DNA of 20,078 nucleotides, taken from positions 1-20,078 of the forward strand of contig CAYIWL010000012.1 in the NCBI GenBank assembly GCA_964367085.1, read 5' to 3'. This document shows, piece after piece, positions 14,252-20,078 of the stretch. A program made the position numbers and the translations under genes. Every line of letters starts with the position of its first letter. The first letter of the stretch is position 1. The notes under the pieces are model-generated. The model did no database searches, was not told the origin of the DNA, and was given only the letters and a program-made list of their open reading frames with translations. The stretch is from JACPIN01 sp964367085. GTDB lineage: Archaea > Nanobdellota > Nanobdellia > SCGC-AAA011-G17 > ARS1403.

Positions 14252-14261
14252 AATTTAAAAA
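14252..14261 (-). promoter_or_regulatory. TATA box of the heptose operon
   Basis: TTTTTAAATT on the minus strand is centred about 26 bases upstream of the hldA ATG. It is placed for a leaderless transcript that would cover 14231 down to 10334. Confidence 0.55.
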
Positions 14262-14273
14262 GATTAATGGTTT

Positions 14274-14678
14274 CTAGACATTAAAAGCTTTTTTAACCTC
14301 TTCTTTTAAAAATGGGATTAGATCATAACTTTCTATATCTTTAGGATGTACCCATACAAAATCAGTGAACTCTTTACTTAATTTTGCATTTTCTGAAATT
14401 GAATTAACTAAGAAACAAAAACCAATTGTATTCTTTCCAGATGGGCGAGTAAAAGCAAAATCAGAAATATCTTTTTTCCACTCTAAAATTTCCAAATTTG
14501 TTTCCTCCTTGATTTCCCTCTTCAATGCCTCAAATAGACTTTCTCCAGAAATAACTTTTCCTCCTGGGAAAGACCATTTGTTTGGATGCATTTCCATACT
14601 CTTATTGCGCTTTAATAAAAGGATTTTATCTCTAAACTTTACAATTCCCGTTACAACGACTACATGCTCTTCAGGCAT
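14274..14678 (-). CDS. Nudix hydrolase
   Basis: 134-residue Nudix protein. The Nudix box is GKVISGESLFEALKREIKEETNL, at about residues 40-62. It matches G-x5-E-x7-R-E-U-x-E-E except that the usual Gly near the end is Asn. The upstream PNKWSFPGG and MEMHPNKW blocks resemble MutT-like or sugar-nucleotide pyrophosphatases. It hydrolyses a nucleoside diphosphate linked to another group; the substrate is not known. Its start overlaps the 3' end of the heptosyltransferase gene by 19 bases. This suggests cotranscription and perhaps action on a sugar nucleotide or on damaged nucleotides. Confidence 0.85.
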   Translation of the reverse strand: MPEEHVVVVTGIVKFRDKILLLKRNKSMEMHPNKWSFPGGKVISGESLFEALKREIKEETNLEILEWKKDISDFAFTRPSGKNTIGFCFLVNSISENAKLSKEFTDFVWVHPKDIESYDLIPFLKEEVKKAFNV

Positions 14679-15745
14679 TCCAAAACCTCATTTGATGATA
14701 TGCTTTTTGTAAGTTCTTCATGGTATAGATCGGACATATAATAATTTTCAAGCAAGTTCGAAGTTAATACTTTCAGAAAATCGTAAGATTCAATCTGCCA
14801 AGGCGGTGTTGTGAAAAATAATGCGATTGTAGGTTTTCCCATTGCGATTGCTAAGTGTAAATGCAGAGAGTCTCCAGTAATTAGTACATTACATATGCTC
14901 AAGACTGAACAGAATTCCTCCAAGGTATTATTGAAATCATTTGTTATTGCTATTTTTTTAAACTCTTCTTGCTTATTAATCTCATTTGGCCCACCCAATA
15001 AAATAACTTTATATTTGCTCCCTAATTTGGAAATCAATTCTTTAACTTCGTCTAGATGCCATGTTTTTGATGGGAATCTTGATGCAGAGCCCATATTGAT
15101 TCCAACAATTTTATCATCACTTTTTAATCTGTTCTTTTCTAAAAAGCGTTGAGCATATGCTTTATCTATCTTGGGCTTGAATGAATAACCTTGTTTTTTG
15201 TATTCCAAATTTAAAGCCTCAAATATCATCTCCTGATAAGGTTTCTTTGTTGTTCTGTTTAGATAATCTGAAAAAGCCGAATGCAAATATGTTTCTGCCC
15301 CTTTATTGAAAGTAGATGGATGCCCATCTTTATTAAAATAATAACCGAATTTTTCTTTTGCATCCACAAGGTTTGCTAAAATTGTGGCAGGAGGAGAGAT
15401 TTCCAGATTAAACAAGACATCAAATCTTTCCTGTTGCAGTCTCAAATTGATTTCTGGGCTGTAAATTAAAATTTCATCCACATGCTGACTATTCTCCAAG
15501 AAAAATTTACATTCACCTGAAGTTAGCCATGTGATTTTTATATCTCTCCCATACTTTTCTTTTATTGCCGGCAAAATTGAAGTGCTTCTGACTACGTCTC
15601 CCATCGCACCTAACTGCATGATTAGGATCTTTTTCGTGATTGGTTCGTAGAATTTGCAATTTGAGCAATCTTCATAGCCTTCTGCTTTCATAATCTCGCA
15701 TGCATAAACTCCTGGAAAAGACCTGCAATCCCTATTAAATTTCAT
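14660..15745 (-). CDS. GT9-family (heptosyltransferase-like) glycosyltransferase with N-terminal Cys cluster
   Basis: 361 residues. The core is a GT-B enzyme of family 9: KILIMQLGAMGDVVRSTSILPAI at about 39-61, VGINMGSASRFPSKTWHLDEV for the donor domain, VILLGGPNE, and GDSLHLHLAIAMGKPTIALFF, which corresponds to the ADP-heptose site of heptosyltransferases. Ahead of it are about 35 residues with four cysteines, C7, C16, C27 and C30 (CRSFPGVYACEI ... CSNCKFYEP). They look like a metal site and resemble extensions on some bacterial GT9 proteins. Together with the nearby ADP-heptose operon it is the likely user of ADP-heptose. A GAGGGG ribosome site lies five bases before the ATG. Confidence 0.88.
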   Translation of the reverse strand: MKFNRDCRSFPGVYACEIMKAEGYEDCSNCKFYEPITKKILIMQLGAMGDVVRSTSILPAIKEKYGRDIKITWLTSGECKFFLENSQHVDEILIYSPEINLRLQQERFDVLFNLEISPPATILANLVDAKEKFGYYFNKDGHPSTFNKGAETYLHSAFSDYLNRTTKKPYQEMIFEALNLEYKKQGYSFKPKIDKAYAQRFLEKNRLKSDDKIVGINMGSASRFPSKTWHLDEVKELISKLGSKYKVILLGGPNEINKQEEFKKIAITNDFNNTLEEFCSVLSICNVLITGDSLHLHLAIAMGKPTIALFFTTPPWQIESYDFLKVLTSNLLENYYMSDLYHEELTKSISSNEVLECLKSM

Positions 15746-15775
15746 CTTAACCCCTCAATTACTTTATAAGGTATA

Positions 15776-15786
15776 TTTTTAAATTT
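15776..15786 (+). promoter_or_regulatory. TATA box of the deoxyribosyltransferase-like gene
   Basis: TTTTTAAATTT is centred about 25 bases before the ATG at 15806, as for the other leaderless genes here. The divergent minus-strand gene instead has a GAGG ribosome site and probably its own TATA element within 15763-15780. Confidence 0.5.
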
Positions 15787-15805
15787 AGTTATTAAAATAT
15801 AGGAT

Positions 15806-16210
15806 ATGAATATTTATGTTGCTGGTTGCTTGAGAGAGAAAAAAGATCGAGACAAACTGGAGGAAGTTGATAAAGTTTGCAGGAAATTTGGAAAAACCTA
15901 TCTTCCACATAGAGATATGGGTGTTTTCGAAGATGGGATGAATTCCGAACCGATATTTAGCGAGAATAGAGACAGGATAGACTGGTGCGATGTTATTGTT
16001 GCTATTTTAGACTGGAAAGGGATTAGTTCTGGAACTGCCTGGGAACTAGGATACGGTTATGCTAAGAAAATTCCGATAATTGCATTAGTCGAGGATAAAA
16101 AGACAATAAACAAAGATTACCGAATTTGCGTTATGTGTCATAATAAAGATACAATCGTTGTTGAAAATTTAAAAGAATTAGAAAAAGAATTAGCTAATCT
16201 AAAGTCCTAG
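15806..16210 (+). CDS. Nucleoside 2-deoxyribosyltransferase-like protein
   Basis: 134-residue protein of the Rossmann-like nucleoside deoxyribosyltransferase superfamily, which also contains nucleotide N-glycosidases. It begins MNIYVAGCLRE. FSENRDRIDWCDVIVAILDW leads into the family motif ISSGTAWELGYGYA, where Glu80 is the probable nucleophile. The C-terminal KKIPIIALVED strand follows. The reaction would be transfer or hydrolysis of a base from a deoxyribonucleoside (mono)phosphate; substrate and partner are unknown. The gene is alone on the plus strand and its last 17 bases overlap the convergent GT2 gene. Confidence 0.8.
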   Translation: MNIYVAGCLREKKDRDKLEEVDKVCRKFGKTYLPHRDMGVFEDGMNSEPIFSENRDRIDWCDVIVAILDWKGISSGTAWELGYGYAKKIPIIALVEDKKTINKDYRICVMCHNKDTIVVENLKELEKELANLKS

Positions 16211-17108
16211 TTGATTTAACTTCTAGATCTTCTCTCCATCCATCTTTATATCCCTTTTTATGGAATAAGTCTTTTCGCAATGAAATCCACATGTAAAGCC
16301 TTGCTGGAAATAATTGCAAAGTCCAGATAAACTCTTTGAAGTTTTTTGGGTAAGTGAAAATATGATGCAAGTTCATCAGACCACCAATAACTTCTCCTGA
16401 AAAGGATTTGACCTTTGGGAAATCGGGTGCATATTTTTTTAATTTTGAATGGGCATCTGCGGCTCTCTTCTTCTGCTTCATCCAGTCTTTAAAATGAGTC
16501 GGCCATTTAACGTTCACTATCGAATTTTCTGCATAGGCGATTTTGTATCCATTTTTGTAAAAGTAATAAGGAATAATTGTATCTTCTGCTACATCTACAG
16601 GGATTTCTTTTATTACGCCGTTTCTGAATGCAAATAAATATCCAGTCATTTCCAAAAATTTTCCTTTCTCATATCTTTTTTTCCTTGAAATTTCATGGGC
16701 TCCAATATCCACCAGAAAATGAGACCAATAGCCAAATCTATCTTCTCTGGGATTGATCGAAACAGGTCTTCCTGAAACACATCCAACTTTCGAATCTTCA
16801 AATTTTTTAAGGATTTCAGCTACTGAATTATCTCTTAAGTAAACATCACCATCGGTTAAAATCAAAATGCTGTTTTTATCTTCAGACCATAATTTTCGAA
16901 ATAATAAATTTAAAGCTCTGCTCTTTCCTTGATCGGGGTCTTCAAAATATTCTACGTTTGGAAATTTTTCTTCAAGCATCCATTTTGTTTCTGGAAATGG
17001 ATCTGAGACAATCAACTTTGTATCTTCTTGTAGTTGTGGAAGTATTGAAGAAACTGCTTTTTCAGTAGCATTAACCTCTCCGTAACTAGTTATAATAATG
17101 TAATTCAT
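16194..17108 (-). CDS. Family 2 glycosyltransferase
   Basis: 304 residues from the ATG at 17108; a TTG at 17153 would extend into the neighbouring gene and is rejected. GT-A features are MNYIIITSYGEVNATEKAV at the N-terminus, EDPDQGKSRALNLLFRK, the DxD site ILILTDGDVYLRDN, FLEMTGYLFAFRNGVIKEIP, catalytic-base AEDTIIPYYFYKNGY, and WMKQKKRAADAH, which resembles the QxxRW region. The C-terminal part has a hydrophobic, possibly membrane-associated stretch (EFIWTLQLFPARLYMWISL). It is likely to add a sugar to a lipid-linked or surface glycan. The gene is unrelated in close detail to the three-paralogue family in the left third of the window. Confidence 0.87.
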   Translation of the reverse strand: MNYIIITSYGEVNATEKAVSSILPQLQEDTKLIVSDPFPETKWMLEEKFPNVEYFEDPDQGKSRALNLLFRKLWSEDKNSILILTDGDVYLRDNSVAEILKKFEDSKVGCVSGRPVSINPREDRFGYWSHFLVDIGAHEISRKKRYEKGKFLEMTGYLFAFRNGVIKEIPVDVAEDTIIPYYFYKNGYKIAYAENSIVNVKWPTHFKDWMKQKKRAADAHSKLKKYAPDFPKVKSFSGEVIGGLMNLHHIFTYPKNFKEFIWTLQLFPARLYMWISLRKDLFHKKGYKDGWREDLEVKSTRTLD

Positions 17109-17139
17109 AGTAAATTTAAATGAAAAAAGAATTTTAAAT

Positions 17140-17331
17140 CTATTGCAATTCAATCTCCTGATCAGTTTGCAGTATAAATATCTTCTTTTCCTTGCTTTTG
17201 GTTAAGGTTTCTAATCTGCATTTAGATTTCCCCATCTTCCCAATTTTTGAGAATTCAATGTTCTCCACAGTAAAAACTTCTCCATCAAGGATTACTTTAT
17301 CTCCTTTTTTTAGTTGGGCAACGACAGTCAT
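17140..17331 (-). CDS. eIF5A N-domain-like single-domain protein
   Basis: 63 residues that align without gaps to the N-terminal SH3/KOW-like domain of archaeal aIF5A over LKKGDKVILDGEVFTVENIE and the loop SKIGKMGKSKCR. In aIF5A the loop reads SKPGKHGxAKAR, with hypusine on the central lysine. That lysine is Lys32 here, with His replaced by Met33. The C-terminal OB domain of eIF5A is absent, and the protein ends after a last beta-strand, KIFILQTDQEIELQ. It could be a truncated translation factor paralogue or a separate RNA-binding protein. A symmetric TATA box 27 bases upstream is shared with queC. The GT2 start lies 31 bases downstream. Confidence 0.65.
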   Translation of the reverse strand: MTVVAQLKKGDKVILDGEVFTVENIEFSKIGKMGKSKCRLETLTKSKEKKIFILQTDQEIELQ

Positions 17332-17354
17332 AAAAAGTATTAATTAAAGAGAGT

Positions 17355-17361
17355 TTTATAA
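17355..17361. promoter_or_regulatory. Shared symmetric TATA box, eIF5A-like/queC
   Basis: TTTATAA with the perfect palindrome TTATAA at 17356-17361. It lies midway in the 53-base gap between the divergent start codons at 17331 and 17385, about 27 bases from each. One TATA-binding protein site could therefore support leaderless initiation in both directions. Another AT run at 17365-17377 is too near to the queC ATG for this. Confidence 0.55.
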
Positions 17362-17384
17362 GGTTTTTTATATAAAATAAGAAG

Positions 17385-18086
17385 ATGAAAAATGCAATAA
17401 TTCTCTGCTCAGGAGGTTTGGATAGTGTTGTAGCTTCCTATCTTGTAAAAGAAAAATATTCAAAATTAAAATTTTTGTTTTTCGATTATGGGCAAAGAGC
17501 ATTGAAAGAAGAAGAACACTGTAGCAGAAAAATTGCCAAAAGGTTAAAAGCAGATTTTATTAAAATAGATTTGAAATGGCTCGGAAAGATAAGTGTTTCT
17601 TCAATAAATAAAAAAGGAAAATACAAAGAGACTAGTGAAAAAGATTTGGAGGATACTAGCAAAGATATCATTAATTGGTGGGTCCCTGCAAGGAATTCAA
17701 TATTCTTAATTAACGCTTTGGCTTTTGCAGAATCAGAGTTCTTGAAAAATAAAGAAAGGTATGAAATAATAATCGGGCTTAAGAACGAAGGCAGGGAACA
17801 TATGAAGGATACAACTCCTAAATTTTTAAAAAAGATAAACGAATTGGCTGAAGAAGGAACTCACGACGGCGAATACAAAATTCTTGCCCCTTTAATTGAG
17901 TTAGATAAGATAGAAGTGATCAAACTTGGAGAGAAATTAAATGTTCCCTTTGATTTAACTTATAGTTGTTATGTCGAGAGCAAAAATAAAAATAAGTTAG
18001 AGCACTGCGGAAAATGTCTAAACTGCATGCTGAGGAAAAAAAGTTTTTATTGGAGCGGTGTAAAAGACCCTACGCTTTATACCTGA
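17385..18086 (+). CDS. queC: 7-cyano-7-deazaguanine (preQ0) synthase QueC-like
   Basis: 233-residue PP-loop ATPase that converts 7-carboxy-7-deazaguanine to preQ0, the precursor of archaeosine in tRNA. Seen are the ATP pyrophosphatase motif LCSGGLDSVVAS (SGGLDS at 9-14), FFDYGQR, WWVPARNSIFLINALA, and the C-terminal zinc cluster C195, C208, C211, C214 (SCY...HCGKCLNC). The family's DCRPEF-type segment is replaced by MKDTTPKFL. This may reflect archaeal divergence or a changed substrate. No queD, queE or tgtA is in the window. The last 17 bases overlap the convergent radical SAM gene. Confidence 0.88.
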   Translation: MKNAIILCSGGLDSVVASYLVKEKYSKLKFLFFDYGQRALKEEEHCSRKIAKRLKADFIKIDLKWLGKISVSSINKKGKYKETSEKDLEDTSKDIINWWVPARNSIFLINALAFAESEFLKNKERYEIIIGLKNEGREHMKDTTPKFLKKINELAEEGTHDGEYKILAPLIELDKIEVIKLGEKLNVPFDLTYSCYVESKNKNKLEHCGKCLNCMLRKKSFYWSGVKDPTLYT

Positions 18087-19626
18087 CTTGATCATACCAA
18101 GTTTTAAATTCTACTGGCATCGACCTGTAAACTGGCTTTGCTATGTTCTCTCGGAAATAATCCATTACAGAAACTGCTGATCCTACTGTTTTCGTCGGTA
18201 ACTCGTGTTTTATATGATATGAAACTCTTTGCGGTTTTATCAAAATTTTTACTAAAGACCTTGGCATTAATCCTAATCTTGTTTTCGTTGCTGGGCCCCG
18301 CATTAAATTCAATAAAAGATTTAGATAAGGATTTTTCTTTTTTAATTTTATATGCTGCCACCTATCCCAGTAATTTAACATTTCAGCTGAGTCTGATTCT
18401 TGTTTTATATATCCATCTTGCAATGCTCTACGATAAAGAGGAGTTCCCTCGAAGAAAATTAGATTATTTACTGAAAGATAGAATGGAGGGGGAATTTGCA
18501 GTACTAATTTTATAGTTTCTAAAATATCTTCTGAGTTTTCATATGGATTACAAGAGATCACATCATACATCACTGTTAACTTATCGTTAAATTTGTTTAA
18601 TGTGCTGGCTGCCTTTAGTAATTGATTTTTTGTTATAAATCTGTTATATACTTCCTTGTTTAACCTGTCCGAACCTGATTGTATTCCAATTATAATATCT
18701 GTTAATCCTGCATCAACCATCAATTTTATTTTTTCTTCTGAGATATGCTCTCCTGACATTGAAGCTGGCTCTGCTAAACATTTCAATCTTACACTAATTC
18801 CAGATTTGATATATTTTTCCGAAAATTCTCGAATCCAGTTTATATCGCGAATGATAAAAGTTTCGTCTCTTAAGTCAAATGCATTTACATGTGGGAGCTT
18901 TTCATGCAATCTTCTTAACTCTTTGATAACGTAATCAACCGAATGCGTTCTTAATATGTCTGATTTGCCTTTGTATAACTCACGTAAAATGTTATTAGTA
19001 CAGAATGCACAAGCTTGGGGACATCCCCTTTCAGTCTGAAAATAAATAATTGTTCCTAAATGTCTTGGCTGAAATTGTATTAGTTTTCCCCTTTCTAAAA
19101 TTAATTGTTGTTCAATATCGTAATCTGGATGAGCTAACTGATCTAGGTCTTGTATTGGTGTTCTTACTGGATTTCTAAATTCATTTCCGTCTTTAGTTCT
19201 GATATAAAGATTTTTAATTTGTGTTATATCTTCACCATTTTCTAATTTTTTGGCAAGTTCAATCAATGCTTCTTCTGCTTCTCCAACAGCAGTAATGTTA
19301 CAATGTTGAAAACATTTATTCGGATAGAAAGTTGGGGCTGCCCCTCCCCAGACAATTGGGATATTTTTATTTTGATAATGATCAATCAATTGTTTCGCCC
19401 TGGTTGACGTCGAGGACATTGCAGTTATTCCTATTAAACCTGATCCTTCTACTTCTTTGTCTAATTGGTCAAGAACAGATTTTTTATATACTAAAGAATA
19501 ATCATTTTCAGGAAGTGTTAAGAAAATCATCTTTACTTTATGACCTTCTCTTTTCAAACAGGCTGACAGAGTTCTTAAACCTTGATCTGCAGGGAATGTC
19601 GAAGTTGATAATAGCGAAATTTTCAT
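18070..19626 (-). CDS. B12-binding-type radical SAM protein
   Basis: 518 residues. The N-terminal Rossmann-like domain has VWGGAAPTFYP (about 92-102) and VGEAEEALIELAKK, typical of cobalamin-binding radical SAM proteins, although a DxHxxG His ligand is not seen. The radical SAM core follows, with C202, C206 and C209 in ERGCPQACAFC, AFDLRDETFII, RLKCLAEP, and TDIIIGIQSGSDRLNKEVYNR. The basic C-terminal part is of unknown use. Substrates of this class range from lipids to tRNA and peptides, so no product is claimed. GAGG lies five bases before the ATG, and transcription may start from the DUF4346 gene 44 bases upstream. Confidence 0.85.
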   Translation of the reverse strand: MKISLLSTSTFPADQGLRTLSACLKREGHKVKMIFLTLPENDYSLVYKKSVLDQLDKEVEGSGLIGITAMSSTSTRAKQLIDHYQNKNIPIVWGGAAPTFYPNKCFQHCNITAVGEAEEALIELAKKLENGEDITQIKNLYIRTKDGNEFRNPVRTPIQDLDQLAHPDYDIEQQLILERGKLIQFQPRHLGTIIYFQTERGCPQACAFCTNNILRELYKGKSDILRTHSVDYVIKELRRLHEKLPHVNAFDLRDETFIIRDINWIREFSEKYIKSGISVRLKCLAEPASMSGEHISEEKIKLMVDAGLTDIIIGIQSGSDRLNKEVYNRFITKNQLLKAASTLNKFNDKLTVMYDVISCNPYENSEDILETIKLVLQIPPPFYLSVNNLIFFEGTPLYRRALQDGYIKQESDSAEMLNYWDRWQHIKLKKKNPYLNLLLNLMRGPATKTRLGLMPRSLVKILIKPQRVSYHIKHELPTKTVGSAVSVMDYFRENIAKPVYRSMPVEFKTWYDQVRYKA

Positions 19627-19670
19627 TTTAGCCTCTTTTTTAATAGCATGATAACTTATTAAATTTACCT

Positions 19671-20078
19671 TTATTTTTTGAACTTCAGCTCATCATCCTG
19701 CACATACTCTACACCAAGTTGCAATGCTATGTATGCTTTCTGCAGCTCTCTTCCTAAATAAGCATAGTGGTCTCTTCTAATCTCTAATTTTTCTTTGTTG
19801 ATTATTGTCTGATATATCTCAAGCGGATTTTTCCCGGTTACTTTAATTGCAACAACATTCGGCTCTCTGCAAAACCCTACTTCTATTTCATTTGATTTAG
19901 GGTTTGTTTTTATCAAAAAATATCCTGCTGGGTCTATGACAAATTCTTTTTTATCGTCGTATTTAGCTTGAATTTCTTTCATGTTTGCTGTAGTGATTTC
20001 TCTTTTATATAACTCTTTCTTAGCATCTAAATCTTTAACTCCGATTGCATTCACAGGGCAGACTTTAGCTCCTTCAAC
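19671..20078 (-). CDS. DUF4346-domain protein, C-terminal part, N-terminus outside window
   Basis: The frame stays open to the right edge: before the GTG-coded residue at 20054 it reads VEGAKVCPVNAIGVKD, so the start lies outside the window. At least 135 residues are visible. KKEFVIDPAGYFLIKT, VVAIKVTGKNPLEIYQTIIN and HYAYLGRELQKAYIALQLGVEYVQDDEL match the DUF4346 domain. That domain is found in archaea and cyanobacteria at the C-terminus of proteins related to dihydropteroate synthase or thymidylate synthase. The partner domain cannot be seen here. The role is therefore unknown, possibly in folate/pterin-linked one-carbon metabolism. Confidence 0.72.
   Translation of the reverse strand, partial: VEGAKVCPVNAIGVKDLDAKKELYKREITTANMKEIQAKYDDKKEFVIDPAGYFLIKTNPKSNEIEVGFCREPNVVAIKVTGKNPLEIYQTIINKEKLEIRRDHYAYLGRELQKAYIALQLGVEYVQDDELKFKK

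Noticed and set aside
1..20078. CRISPR array, insertion sequence, phage or toxin-antitoxin module
   Set aside because: No direct repeat series, transposase motif, integrase, terminal inverted repeats or recognisable toxin pair was seen on either strand.

Overview
The window is archaeal chromosome, AT-rich by eye and very gene-dense. No stretch over about 100 bases is without a gene. The archaeal signs are ribosomal proteins eS1 and an archaeal-type uS15 flanking a Cdc45/GAN-type RecJ nuclease, a stand-alone Bud32 kinase of the KEOPS complex, an eIF5A-like domain, QueC, and TATA boxes centred about 25-28 bases upstream of start codons (leaderless mRNAs). The small single-domain proteins and bacterial-type surface-sugar genes suggest a DPANN lineage such as Woesearchaeota or Pacearchaeota. 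That placement is inference; no marker gene in the window settles it.

Layout. 1-53: 5' part of a tRNA-Thr(UGU) with an unexpected insertion between the D arm and the anticodon arm. 88-2838 (minus): information-processing operon, EF-Tu domain II-like protein, uS15, RecJ/GAN nuclease, eS1. 2863-5592 (minus): three paralogous GT-A-like glycosyltransferases with a CYTH (triphosphate tunnel) enzyme embedded among them. 5644-7754 (plus): radical SAM enzyme and NAD-dependent epimerase with overlapping ATGA. 7751-8965 (minus): tRNA-Gln(UUG) followed by two tandem, divergent paralogues of a membrane-anchored extracytoplasmic protein. 9003-10283: a fused methylthioadenosine phosphorylase-adenine phosphoribosyltransferase. 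10334-14231 (minus): ADP-heptose operon (HldA kinase, cupin, GmhB phosphatase, HldC adenylyltransferase, a deoxyhypusine-synthase-like protein) ending in bud32. 14274-15745 (minus): Nudix hydrolase and GT9 heptosyltransferase-like protein. 15806-16210 (plus): nucleoside 2-deoxyribosyltransferase-like protein. 16194-17331 (minus): eIF5A N-domain-only protein and a GT2 glycosyltransferase. 17385-18086 (plus): QueC. 18070-19626 (minus): B12-binding-type radical SAM protein. 19671 to the right edge (minus): C-terminal part of a DUF4346 protein.

How it fits together. The middle of the window is a surface-glycan region: it encodes ADP-heptose precursor supply, a heptosyltransferase-like enzyme, four other glycosyltransferases, an epimerase and radical SAM enzymes. 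No GmhA-type (SIS-domain) sedoheptulose-7-phosphate isomerase is present, so the cupin and the deoxyhypusine-synthase-like protein in the operon are candidates for missing or extra steps. The fused MTAP-APRT would convert methylthioadenosine to AMP in one polypeptide. Two divergent gene pairs appear to share one symmetric TATA box placed about 26-27 bases from both start codons.
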